Assembly (NCBI GenBank): GCA_027563935.2
Contig: CM050454.1
Coordinates: 1,596,501-1,660,500 of the forward strand
Reading direction: 5' to 3'
Source: Costus lasius
Taxonomy: Eukaryota; Streptophyta; Magnoliopsida; Zingiberales; Costaceae
DNA: 64,000 bases
In this document: positions 49,824 through 61,601 of the stretch, in pieces
How positions within the stretch are numbered: the first letter of the stretch is position 1
Layout: every line of letters starts with the position of its first letter
Notes under the pieces: generated by a model
What the model was told of the DNA's origin: nothing
Database searches by the model: none
The model's input: the letters and a program-made list of their open reading frames with translations, nothing else
Program-made: the position numbers and the translations under genes

Positions 49824-51180
49824 TCATGGTGGTCTTGGTGGAGTAGAGCCAAAATAAAGGGCGTGTAGTCTCCGCTTTCTTCGTCGCCTGAAAATTGTAC
49901 CTATTAAGATGAACATCAAATACAACAGTACAATTATTATTGTTCTTAAATGATATGGAACAAGAAGATAGTTAAACTCTAAAGTTCTCTCAATCCCCTT
50001 CAATTCCTTGTCTTCAGGTGCTCCATATAGCACTCTCTTAGTGTCAACTCCTAGACCATCATCTATCAAGGTCATATAGGCCAACACCTTCTCTTCATTT
50101 GGATTGGCTAAGTCGTCAAACTCTCCTTCAAAACATCCCTTCGTGCCTCTTGATGATTTGGCATTCTCTTCCACCACTTCAATGCTGCAACAGGAACCTG
50201 AAAAAGATGATTTCTCATTATCAATAGAAAGGTCAAATTTTAAGATATTCTCACAAATGTTCAATGACAGCTTTCCGTGTTTGACATCTATTACAGCTCC
50301 GGCTGTAGCGAGGAATGGCCTGCCCAATTTAAGAGGAAGTCTGGAATTCTCTGTCATATCTAAAACCACAAAGTCCACTGGAACGAAGAATTCCCTGACT
50401 TTAATGGGCACATCTTCCACAATTCCCACTGGTTGATGTGTAGAGTTATTGGCAAGCTGAAGAACTTTAGATGTTGGTTTCGGATCCCCCAAGTCTAGCT
50501 TCTTGAAGATAGAGAGCGGCATGATACTAACGCTGGTCCCCAAGTCCAAGAGTGCTCTTTCAAATGAGATGTTGCCAATTCTGCATGAGATGGAAAAACT
50601 ACCAGGATCTTCAAGTTTAGGAGGCAGCTGATTCTGAATGATTGATGTATATTCTCCTGTCAATGCCACCATTTCATGTTCCTCTATTTCCCTTTTATTG
50701 GTCAGAATGTCCTTAAGGAACTTGGCATAAGTGGCCATCTGAGAAATTGCCTCTTTGAAAGGAATATTGAAGTGGAGCTTCTTCAATACCTCCAAAAATT
50801 TACCAAACTGTCGATCCAATTTAGCCTTAGCTAGACGCTGAGGAAAAGGGATGGGCGGTTTGTATGGCGGAGGTGGAATGTAGACATGCTCCTTTGGTGT
50901 ATTGGAGTTTTGCTATTCTGTCTCTAGATCAACTGGTGAGTTCTTTTCAAGTGAAAGTTCTTCGGGTGAAGCTTGCACTGTTCTTTCCTTAGGTTTGAGC
51001 ATTTTGGGGTCTTCTAATTGGATTCCACTTCTCGTTATGATCGCATTACAGTGCTCAATGGGGTTGACTTCATCTTGAGCTTTTGAGGATGCATCAACTC
51101 GTCCAGTAAGCTAAGTAAGTCGATCATCAATATCCTTACAATGTGTGGACACGGAGTCTATTTTCAAGTTCAGCTGGCAC
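49824..51180 (-). pseudogene. Gag C-terminus and protease of the deleted element
   Basis: The open frame 49824-50819 contains QFGKFLEVLKKLHFNIPF and the protease motif LLDLGTSVSIMPLSIFKKLDLG, then LPLKLGRPFLATAGAVIDVKHG. Each lines up with the Athila copy at 15400-16260. Homology continues upstream to about 51180, where a deletion junction joins it to the middle of the 5' LTR. The frame ends at 49824 in an Arg-rich tail where pol would have begun. Confidence 0.85.
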
Positions 51181-51186
51181 ATATAT

Positions 51187-52168
51187 TCTCGGGTGATTTT
51201 GAGTGCTCTCGCAACACGAAATCACCAGTCCAGTCTAAGGGGTTCCGATGACTGTGGTTCACCTCTCAGTCCTTCCCACAGCATCTAAGACATGTAAACG
51301 TATGACCAGTACATAAACATGAGATAAAACATCATAAACATGAATGAGAACAAAGATAAGTGAAGAAATATATATATCAAACCATAGTATTCAACATTCA
51401 TACAGTGGGCTACGCCCAAACCCCGAAAAGTAGGTTTACGCTATCATATACATCGTGAAATATATCAAATCTCTCATGCAAATGAAATCAAATCAAACGG
51501 AAGGGTAGATCCTTGATGGAAGAAGGTCCAGCACGAAGATCCACATCGGAACGGAGGAAGAATCGCGCCGGAACAGAGTTGTCGCCCAGAAAATCGCCCC
51601 AAACCCTAAGGTATCGCCTTTCTTGCTCGTTCTCCGCGGTTGCTTCTCCAAATCCGATTATTTCAGTCCCAAAACGTTTGTATCCAAGTTGGGAAGGTCT
51701 CCCTAAAATTTCGTTCAATTCCGAGCCAGGAATAGAAAGTTATGCCCAAAATACCGAGCGTCTGTCGAGCAGTTCGCGATGATACACGTCGCGGGGTAAC
51801 TTATGGATCACGGCTGTGCATGGGTGCACACCCATGGCCGTGTATGGCTCGGTGAAGCCTGGAGTAGCAGGATCATGCACGGCCGTGCATGGGTACACAC
51901 CCATGGCTGTGCATCTTGTAGAAAGCTCCGATTGGCCTGAAATTTGGCAGGTAGCTTCCTCTCATCATAAGAAATCGTCACATATCTTCAAATCTTTCAA
52001 ATTCTACCAATTTTGAGGCCAAAAACCTGCATTTCATTAAAACAGGGGAAAAGTGAAGACTCTGAAGAATATGAAGTATTTAAGCAAGTAAATGAGACAA
52101 AGTATGCATTTTGCTCCAAAATATTAACAGAATTAAGTCACGAAATATCATATATTTGCATGTCATCA
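51187..52168 (-). repeat. Truncated 5' LTR of the deleted element
   Basis: It aligns with 46851-47868. The primer-site-proximal 450 bp are missing. The outer end and target duplication are intact. Confidence 0.85.
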
Positions 52169-52517
52169 ACAAGCAAGAAGATGTAACGCAACAAGTAACT
52201 TAAACTCGGTCTATAAGGTCAAGCTACCACAAACAAAGAAAAGTCAATGGTTGCAATATGTCAAACAACAATGCCATGTTAAGACAAAGGAAAAAATGTG
52301 TTAAACAAAGGAATGAAAAGCTAACAAAAGTCAAAAACCATGAACAAAAGTCTATACCGAGAAATCCTGATCTTCCATTTATTCGAAACTTAAATTCTTC
52401 TCCTACAAAATCTAAAACATGATCTATGATTCATCAAGAAGATGCGCCCAAAAAATGGAACCCAGCCAACAATGACTTCGATTTTTTTATGCAAACGTCG
52501 TGATTCTGAACCTTCCA

Positions 52518-53735
52518 TTTTACACGAACACAAATCCACAGAAGAAACAACAGAAGAAGAAGAAGAAGAAACCAAAGCAAAAAAAAAAACACTACGGATC
52601 TAAAGGCGAACAAAAATAGAATAAACAATGATGGATCCTTCGAAACCACAACAGAAAAACCAATAAAAGAAAACGAACAAAAACTCCATCGAGGAAGCCG
52701 TGGATAGAGAGAGGAAGGAGTGAGACCTCGATGCTCTTGATCAATGTCTTGTTCAGGGCTTAAGGTGCCGCCACTGCCTCGCCGCCCCCAAAGGCGCCTC
52801 CATGTCCCTTCCCCCTCCCTCCCTTTCCCCTCTTCGTCTCTCCTCCCCTCCGCTTCCGATGAAAAAATTTTGTTCCAAAAGTTCACCCGAAATCATCTCA
52901 AGAGGGAGCGGGAGAGAGGAAATTTTTTACCCTAAAACGGATGGAACGGGTGGGCGGGCGAAAGAAAAGTCAAAATTTAACCCTAAGTCCCAGTAACGTT
53001 GACCAGGAGCGTTAAAAACTTCGTGTGCATTGACGCATAAATGTATAATTTTATATCGTGTACATTGACTATTTACGTATAACAGACTCTGCATCAAGAT
53101 TCGTGGTTGAAAGGCTAAGTGTCCTTCTGCGATCAGGCGCAAAAGGGACCCTCAGGCGAGAGGGCTAGTAGTGGGCGAGAAGGGTGGCACTGGAGATGGC
53201 GGGTGGCGGAAACGGGTGAGCAGTAGTGGAGATGTCATGCGGGCAAGGGGGCTTACAGCGGCGCGATAGGGCTGGCAACGGGCCAGAAGGTTGGCATGGG
53301 AGATGGCAGGCGACATGGGTGAACTAGCTGGAAGTAGTGAGCGAGCGATTTAGAGAGAAAGAAATGAGTCTCTCTAATCGGAGAGAAACAAAAATAATAG
53401 AAAAGTCACTATTTATCTTCGTGGTTTTTTTCCTCTCAAGTTAGTCTCTTTAATAAAACAGAAGAAAGTATTTCTTTCTTTTCTTTCTCCCTAATTTTCT
53501 CCCCAAAAATTTTAGAACAAAATAGTATATAATAAAATTTATAAGATGTAATAATAATAATAACTTTTTTCAAAATCCGAGGCTAAACTGTCATTTGGCA
53601 CACACATTGGAAAGTATGCGCCAAACGTAATTTGAAGTTGGTTCACTTTATTATACCTTTAATATTCTTGCATTTCTTTTCTAAAAATACCTGTCTCTTT
53701 CTTATTGGTTAGAACATTCAGTACCTCGGTTAAAT
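52518..53735. repeat. Segmental duplication, right arm (inverted C, then A-B)
   Basis: Block C is inverted (52518-53151), followed by A (53153-53494) and B (53495-53735) in direct orientation relative to 43031-45345. The uninterrupted A-B join is the empty site for the 43370-44425 insertion. Block B leads directly into the gene at 53795. Confidence 0.85.
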
Positions 53736-53794
53736 ACGCCAATACGATGAAGTGTGAGGTCAAAAGAGTCTTTTCATTCTTTTCCCTCGCTCCC

Positions 53795-54565
53795 ATGGCG
53801 CCCAAGAAGGAGACCCGCGTCCGCATATCCACCACCAAGAAGCAGGCTGCCGCAGCCTCTGCCTCTGCCTCTGAATCAGGGGCCGCCGCAGCCTCTGCCT
53901 CTGCCATCCAATCTACTCCTACAGGATTTCCGGCCTCTTCTCTCAAGAGCAAGGGAAAATCCGCCGCCGGAACCTCCAGCGAAGAAACCTCGTGTATTTC
54001 TGGCCTCCTCTCTCAAGAACAATATCAAGCACAGCTTCCGCTGGCCCCTGATTCAGCATCAAACTCTATTCGAATGGATGGGGCCGGCGCAGTGCCCTCA
54101 GTCGGCCGCCGATCTCCCAGTGGCCAGGCCCACTCTTATAGCCGGAGAGAACGAGAACTCTTCGCGGCCATTCGCGGCGCAATCCAGAACACGTTCGTGG
54201 CCGAGAGATTCATTAGGGAAACGGGGCAGAGGCCGCGCGAGGCCTGGGCGGACGACGTCGTGGTCGCAGCGGAGGGGTTCAACATCCAGCTAGATATGCA
54301 AGTCTTCCCGGCGATCGTCTCTTCACTCTCGAGGATATGGCAACAGGCGCAAGAGAACACGGACATGGGGACGGTAGAGGCCACCCGCGATGCGGCAAAT
54401 GAAATGGATAATACGTTTGCATCTTACGGAGCGGCGAGGGAGATTCTGCGGGTCCGAAATGCTAACTGGCAGCAGAGTGGCGGCACCGATTCCAGCCGCA
54501 CTTCCAACGGAGACGACGGAAACGGCCCTGACGGTAGCGGCAGCGGCGACAGGACCGTGGATTGA
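53795..54565 (+). CDS. Uncharacterised Ala/Ser-rich protein, family copy 3 (intact)
   Basis: The family is not recognised. The start chosen is the ATG in CCCATGGCGCCC (good context), giving 256 residues beginning MAPKKETRVR. An upstream in-frame ATG at 53705 would lie in the duplicated promoter block and is less likely. The N-terminus is basic, followed by Ala/Ser runs, a linker with SLLSQEQ-type phrases, a predicted helical region (RERELFAAIRGAIQNTF, VFPAIVSSLSRIW, AAREILRVRNANWQQSGG) and a Gly/Asp-rich tail. It is intronless and GC-rich. Copies at 35720-36532 and 38990-39615 are degraded relatives, so this is probably the functional member. A nuclear location is only a guess from the basic start. 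Confidence 0.75.
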   Translation: MAPKKETRVRISTTKKQAAAASASASESGAAAASASAIQSTPTGFPASSLKSKGKSAAGTSSEETSCISGLLSQEQYQAQLPLAPDSASNSIRMDGAGAVPSVGRRSPSGQAHSYSRRERELFAAIRGAIQNTFVAERFIRETGQRPREAWADDVVVAAEGFNIQLDMQVFPAIVSSLSRIWQQAQENTDMGTVEATRDAANEMDNTFASYGAAREILRVRNANWQQSGGTDSSRTSNGDDGNGPDGSGSGDRTVD

Positions 54566-55932
54566 TGCGGCTCTGTCTCCGTTTTCGTCATTCGCAATTG
54601 CTCTGCTCTGTGGACACCCACGGTCTGCTCGAAGAGTACATATCGATTTGATATTCTTTTTTTTTGGAATTAATCAGTTCTTGATTTGTTTTGCTTAGTG
54701 ATCGACAGTATGTTCTTGTTTGCGGTATGCGAATCTTGAAGATTCCTCGACAACGTTCGTTGTTGAAATGAACTGTGGCTTGTAAAATTTTTCACTTTTT
54801 CACTTCTACTGGAATGCCATTTGTGGCCCGTAAAAATAAGGAGTTTTCCATTATTTTTTTAAGCGGATGAAAAAGTTTGAGGAAAAAATATAAAGAAAAA
54901 ATTAAAAAAAATTTCATCCGATTCAAGCGAAAAAATGGAAATTTTTTTTTTTTGCCTAACTCCTTTTTTCATGGCATAAAAGTTTTTTTTTCTATTTTTT
55001 TTCCTTTTAAGAAAACAATAAGAAGGAAAACAAAATATAATTTTTCTTTCCTTTATTTTTTGCAATTTTCTTTCCTTTCAAAGAAAGGAAGCCTTAAATT
55101 TCATAGGTGAAATATAAGCTAGCAATTTTTTTTAAAAATAATAACATGAGTATAAAGGTAAATTATTAGTTGTACTATAGGAAATCAAATCTTCATTAAC
55201 TCTTAAAAGATAGTGTTATCCCAAATAAAACATAATTTCACAAATACTACTACTACTAATAATAATATTATTAGTGATTTTGTAGGAAAAAAAGAAAAAA
55301 AAATCTTCATTAAGTCTTAAAAGAAAAGTGATATCCCAAATAATAATAATCAATAAGAAATTTATTGGTAAAATTTACAAATATTGAGGGCTAAACTGTG
55401 ATTTCATTCATTTCAAATGTTCCAGTGAGGCGGCAACTTACTTTACACATCTTTACACCCCAATCGTCCTGCCCGGTCAACAAAAGAAGCGGGGACCTTG
55501 GCACCTCATCTCCCAGCTAGTTGTTGGGTCCCGTACCTTCTGGCAAACGATCACGAGGTATACGAGCCGAGTGCATCCAACACCGTGGCCAGAGTTGGAA
55601 CCCCCTCGATGCGATCGCGTCTCACGTGGTTCGCTCGTCGCCGATGGCATCTCCCTGTGCTCTTTAAAGTTAAAACCGCGGCTCTCTCCCGGGTGGAGTC
55701 CAAGTGACGCCGCTCTCTCCCGCTTCGCCCCTTGCTTGGCGCTCAAGCACCGAGATCTCGCGTGGTTCCATTCCACCCCTCGTCACATGCGGATCTCCCG
55801 TTCTTGGAATCCCGCGAAAGGTCGGTGATTCCTGGTCTTCTCAGATCTCTACGGGCTTCGTAGCTTCTCTTCCTCGATCGCTCTTTTCTTCTCCTGGTGA
55901 AGCTCGATCTTAGGGTTGGGGGACGGCCGATA
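54566..55932. other. Intergenic DNA and PMM 5' flank
   Basis: The first 800 bp are AT-rich with long homopolymers; the Lys-rich frame at 54877-55110 is not called. GC content rises from about 55470. The stretch 55830-55932 is likely PMM 5' leader (pyrimidine-rich TCTTCTCC words). No clear TATA box was found. Confidence 0.5.
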
Positions 55933-58900
55933 ATGAGTACGAGGAATCCCAGCGTGATCGCTCTCTTCGACGTCGATGGGACGCTCACCGCCCCGAGGAA
56001 GGTCTGGACCGAGCTTTCGGTTCTCGAATCATCATCATCATCGTTATCCGTCCTACTTTGAATTTGACTCTCGCTTGATTTCTTTGTTTAGGTCATAACG
56101 CCGGAAATGCTCGAGTTCATGCGGCAGCTTAGGGAGGTAAACCGAGTTCGCTCCTCAGTTTCTTGTGTTAGAATTGGGAAACAGTGTTACACGCTAATTC
56201 TGCCCGGAGGCTGGAGCTTGCTGAATCTCACTCTGCTCATGTTAGTAAAATTTGGCAGAATTTAGCTTATTTGCTGAATCTAGTGGCCTCTCTTCTTGCA
56301 GGTTGTCACTGTAGGTGTTGTTGGAGGCTCCGATCTTTTTAAGATTACTGAGCAACTTGGCAAAACGGGTATGCTCTTTGGTCTTTGCGCACTCGAGACG
56401 AGCATTTGCTCTTGAAAATTGGGGATAGCTCGTCGATTTACTAATAATCAATCCTTTAACTAATACAACCAAATTCAATTGAGTCTCTTATCTAAAAAAG
56501 ACGATTTGTTCGTATGTTCACCCTTGTGGTAGTAGTAAACACACTCAGGCTGCAACTGTAACCATCCGGCAACATACCGTGATAATCTAAATAATGTGAA
56601 ACAATGTAAACATTACAGATCTCATTTTCATGCAATAAAACTTTTCTTGAGAACCAAAAGTCTGATTAGACTTGGGGAGCATGGCAAGTTGAAACTCTTG
56701 CATAATAACTTCTCGATCTAAATTTAGCTTTTTCTATGATGGTTTATGAAAATTAATGTTCATGAACATTAAAATTGGCATGCTTAGAGTTTCTTGACTG
56801 GAAGAACTTGGTTTGAATTGTAGTTTAATATCTTGTTTTATCGATCGTGTCCAGGACCAACACGTATTGGATATACCAATACTACTTAGTTGTACCGACA
56901 CATAGTGTACCATTACTAGTTGTATCTCGGATTAGTACATTCCACTTGTAAAAACCATGGTTTAAATCTAATATGTTTGGTTGATTTTGAAATGGGGATG
57001 TTTTATAGTTTATTTACATCTTCTTTCCTTAGTTAAACTAGATGTTCATCCTTTCTATGCAGTTATTGATGACTACGACTATGTATTCTCGGAGAATGGT
57101 CTTCTTGCTCACAAAAATGGGAAATGTATTGGTCAACAGGTAGTAACGATTTTGCTAAACTATAGGTTTTCTTGTATGAGTTACAAAGATATTATTTTCT
57201 ATCTATTTTGAATCATTACATGCAACTAATTGAAAGAAACTAATTGGAATTGCTAGTGTACTTATCTTGACTATCCTAAGCAGCTATTCACGAACAGGTG
57301 CTATTCTTTTTTGCAAATTGTATTATTTGATTTAACTCAGATAATCAACTATTTGAGCACAATCAAGCGTTCAAGATTGTTTTTTGTATATACATAAAAG
57401 TCTAGATCCTTTAGTGGTAGATAATCATGAAGTATGCCTTCATGCTTTGAGTTTTTATCGACATTATCTCTGTAAAAGACTAACTCTAATAATCAAATTC
57501 AGGATTATTTTATTGTCCTTTCTTTTTGAAAGAATTCACAACCAGCCTATGCCTAGTAGATATGTCTCGAGTGAACTCATGTTCTGCTCTTTATGCTAGT
57601 ACTTTTTTTTAATAAGAAACACATTGACATAGTAATTCTCGTATAAGTGCAGTTGTCAATTTTATCATTGCAAATGATTTATCACTAATTAATAATTTAT
57701 TATTTTATTTCCATGTCATCCTTATCACATCATCACCGGTTCAACATTGGAGCCACATCACTACACTGCTTGGCGCCCATATCTGCAATAGAAAACACCT
57801 CGGACTCCTCCTCACCTTCCATGTCACCACATGTTGCATGGTCAACTCCAAAGAGACAACAAGAATCTTTATTAAAGTGAAATTTTCAATTCGATGTAAG
57901 CATGCAAAAAGAAAAAAAAAGAGTAGAAAAGAGGCTCTCACCTTGCTGTGTTGGGTGGCTAGAGTTCTCCAAGCTTGAACACTTCAAGCTTACAAACACC
58001 AAATCTTCAAGACCACCAATTAGTCTCCCCCAAACACATGTAGATGCCAACAAGAGAAGTCCCTTGCACGAAAACAAAAGGAGGGACAAGCTCCTTAATT
58101 CTTGGTTCCAAAAGATCATGCCATCTTCCTATGATCAAATGGTCCAAAAGGTGCTCCCACTCCCTCAACGGTCACAAGGGGGACACACCTTCTTGATTTG
58201 TGTTGCAAGGTGGATTATCCTCAACATTCAAGAAAATAAAGCCCTTCAAAACAAGTTTTAGAGATAATTGCAAGGGCCTAAAGATAGAGAGTAGTGAAGC
58301 TTTAGTTTTAAACTTGGATTGGTATGAGATTTTATTTAATTCAACACTCTCAGCTCACATGTGTTATATCAATGGCTAAAAAGGCCTATGGAACCTTAAT
58401 GAGAATGAAACAGATGATTTTATGACATAATTTGTATGCGACAATCTGTGCACCTCGATTTCTCTTGATTGAACTATAAAACCCGCCAGATTAGAGTAAT
58501 ATTATGGAATGCAACCATCCTATAAAAGTTAAAAAAAAACATTAATATGCATACATTATATACTTATTCTTTAGGAACATATTTGAGTTATACGGTCAAC
58601 TACATGATCACCAACAATAGGGTTTCTCCTCGTCCCCCTCCCCCCTAATTCCCTCTCTTCTCCCTCTGTATTGCTATCTCTCCCCTTTATCTCTCTATCG
58701 CAACTCTAATCTTCTCCTACTACCCTTTTTCCTTTCCTCCACACCTCAATCTTTGTCCTGCATGAATGTATCTTTTGTGAGATTATGGTTTCTTTCTTTC
58801 TTTTGCTGTATGATTAATTTCCTCATTTTTCATGGAATCATGATTTTGATCTTAAATTGAGATATTATAGTTGGCCTCTCTACAATCTTGTCGAAGGAGT

Positions 58901-61601
58901 TGTCCATCCAAATTTACGCAAGTTCTTGCTGTCCAGTTAAGCATATTTTGCCATGCATCTCCGATGTACATATAATCAAAACCATTAAGGAATGAAGATT
59001 CAGTAATGTACACAAATAATCACTACCAACCCTTGAATTTGACAGCAATCACAGTAAGAAACAGGACCAGAAAAAAATATCATTGTATAACATCACATAG
59101 TAGTTTTCACTATAAAGGTGTGACTATTTGGTTTTGGTTTTGGCCATCATTAGTTGTTGAAAAATATTTTTAAGCACAGATATATAGGAATGAAAATTTA
59201 TCTGCTATGATATTTTTCCCTTGTTCCAATGGGATTAATCAAATGTAAGAAAATTTTCTTTGATGCTTACAGAGTTTGAAATCATTTCTTGGCGATGATA
59301 AACTAAAGGTGATAAATCAACCTTTTCTAGCTCTCATTTCTACAAGCACTATATTTATAGCTAAAAATTGATTTGTTTACCTAGGAGTTCATAAATTTCA
59401 CCCTCCATTATACTGCCAACTTGGACATTCCAATAAAAAGGTGCACAGAAATAAACTTCTAAACCGTGTACTTTATACTCCATGAGGTCAAATCTCTTGC
59501 ATAATATTGGCGTTCAGGGGAACCTTTATTGAATTCCGAAGTGGAATGCTTAATATCTCTCCGATTGGAAGGAACTGCAGCCAAGAGGAGCGTGATGAGT
59601 TTGAAGAATATGATAAGGCATGCATATATTTGTTGCTAGTTTGAATTTTTGAGCTTGGTCAATACTCTATGCTATTTGAGATCCGGTATCTATTGTTCTA
59701 GGTTCATAATATCCGATCAACTATGGTCTCCATTCTGCGGGAAAAGTTTGCACATTTTGACTTGACATTCTCCATTGGAGGGCAAATAAGTTTTGATGTT
59801 AGTTATTTAGTATCTCCATGTGTTTTGTTTTTGAAGAGTAAGACAAGTTATGCTTCCCCCTTGATTATGATTGTAGGTTTTCCCAAGAGGTTGGGACAAG
59901 ACTTACTGTTTAAAATACCTTGACGAATTTAAGGAAATCCACTTTTTTGGGGACAAAATCTACAAGGTACATTCCAATGAGCAGTCTCCTTATATGATGT
60001 CTTGGCTGATAACTTTTCTGCTTTTAGCCTTGACAAATTTTCTACTGTGCTACATTATACTAACTTTTAGTCTTCACTTTATGGTTCTGCATATTTATAT
60101 TCTTTGTACCTTCCGGTGTAGTTATTTGGTAAAGGTCTTCTTGATGTGTTGTATGTAAATATTTTATTATGTGCTCAAACATGGGGGTTGGTGACTTGAG
60201 CTTTTTCCGATATATTTTGTGCTGCTTTGTTTTCTATGACCAATCTATTAGATTTTGAATATAGTTGTAACTCTAACGTTTTGGATCAAAGAGCTCTTAT
60301 ATATCTACTTTTGAATATGCTGGTGGTTAATTGCAACAAGCAATCTTGGATGTTTGTCTCACTTAAATTGTTCATTTGTCTATTTATCCTCTCTGTATCT
60401 TTTCATGTAATTATTTGGCAAATGTCTTCCTTTGGTATGGATTGTGTTTTTTCCTATGCTCAAACCTAGATTTGTTGATTTAAGCATTTTCAGATACCTG
60501 CGATAGTGGTTTGTTTTCATGTCACCACTCACTGGTGTGCTTCTTTGTTTATTCACAGGGAGGAAATGACTATGAAATTTATGAATCTGAACGAACTATT
60601 GGTCATACAGGTACGCTTGGATTTTGTTTATTACCCGTATCATTAACCAATTTTGTAGTCATTGATATCTAATTTGAGGCTTTCAATGTTTAATTGCCTT
60701 TTTATCCGTAAGATTAGGAAACCTAATCCAAATGCAGTTATAAATTTAATTCTAAATGCAATAAATACTCTAATTTGCAATTTATGGGATAGAGTAAACT
60801 TATTGTTGCATCAACTTTGCCGACTTTAGTTTACGAGAGAATATTAGAGTTATTATATCGAGTAAGATATTACATATATTTAAACCTACATTGTTTAGTT
60901 CTTATTTATTTGTTTTTTTACCTGTTGTTTACCTGTTGGTTTGAAGTGAATCAAGAGCAGCACTTTTTTTCAATCATCTATCCAAAATACAAATTATTGT
61001 TGATTTATTTTGACAGTCTTTCTAATTCATTTTATACAAGTTCTACTTGGTTTCTTTTTTCTGCACTGTTTTTCGGTTTTGTACTAGGTAGCTTTAGACC
61101 ATAGTCTTAATTTGTCACCTTAACATAAAAAATGAGAATGTTTTCTTAAATATCAAACTTTTAGGGCAAGTGGGCGACGTATAAAATTTTAGCATGGAAT
61201 TTGCTCATAAGTTCGAGGTACCTATCACAAATTTTCATCTCCTGTGTAAACGAATCCAAGTGCTAATAAAGCTGGGGACAGCAATTGCTAATAAAGTTGC
61301 TGTATCACTTTATATGTCGAGCGTCCAAGTTTGAGTACTTGGTAGCGTTAGATTCTAATCCAGCCTCAGATATTATAAATATATAAGTTGGATCAATTCT
61401 TGGGTAACTGGTCAGCATTAATATTTTAACAGGTTGTGTAAGTTTTGATCTGGCTACTTTTGGTTGGCTAGTTCTCTTTTTACTACCACAGATCTTACTG
61501 GTTGCCACTCCCCCACCCACTGATTATTTTTATTGGTCGCTGCAGTAACAAGTCCAAACGATACAGCTGTGCAGTGCGGAACTTTGTTCTTGGGAAATTA
61601 A
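55933..61601 (+). CDS. PMM: Phosphomannomutase, 11 exons
   Basis: Exons are 55933-56001, 56092-56136, 56302-56368, 57063-57139, 59273-59308, 59385-59440, 59518-59617, 59702-59797, 59877-59966, 60559-60610 and 61546-61601, giving 247 residues, close to the 246 of Arabidopsis PMM. Catalytic FDVDGTLT holds the nucleophile Asp and acid Asp of the HAD superfamily. [51 protein letters not shown] and [16 protein letters not shown] are family motifs. The enzyme interconverts mannose-6-phosphate and mannose-1-phosphate in the cytosol, feeding GDP-mannose for glycans and ascorbate. Intron 7 has a GC donor (AAG/GCATGC); the other introns are GT-AG. Intron 4 is 2.1 kb and probably holds transposon debris. 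No damage to the frame is seen. Confidence 0.96.
57140..59272 (+). other. Large PMM intron 4 with possible inserted DNA
   Basis: The intron is many times longer than most of its neighbours. The frames at 57741-57941 (minus) and 57902-58261 (plus) overlap on opposite strands and show no domain. No insertion border was fixed. Confidence 0.4.

Larger units (their letters stand above)
46400..52168 (-). mobile_element. Deleted Athila-type element with ACAAG target duplication
   Basis: The 3' LTR (46400-47868) is complete. The 5' LTR is truncated (about 51187-52168). The direct repeats ACAAG (46395-46399 and 52169-52173) fix the borders. Only the C-terminal gag and protease (49824-50819 and upstream to about 51180) and a short ORF in the env position remain. 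Reverse transcriptase, RNase H, integrase and the primer site are missing. The LTR family is that of 5470-20555. Confidence 0.9.

Noticed and set aside
54877..55110. A Lys/Phe-rich 77-codon frame
   Set aside because: It is produced by A and T homopolymers in intergenic DNA.
57741..58261. Frames in PMM intron 4
   Set aside because: The opposing frames overlap each other, lack domains and lie inside an intron.
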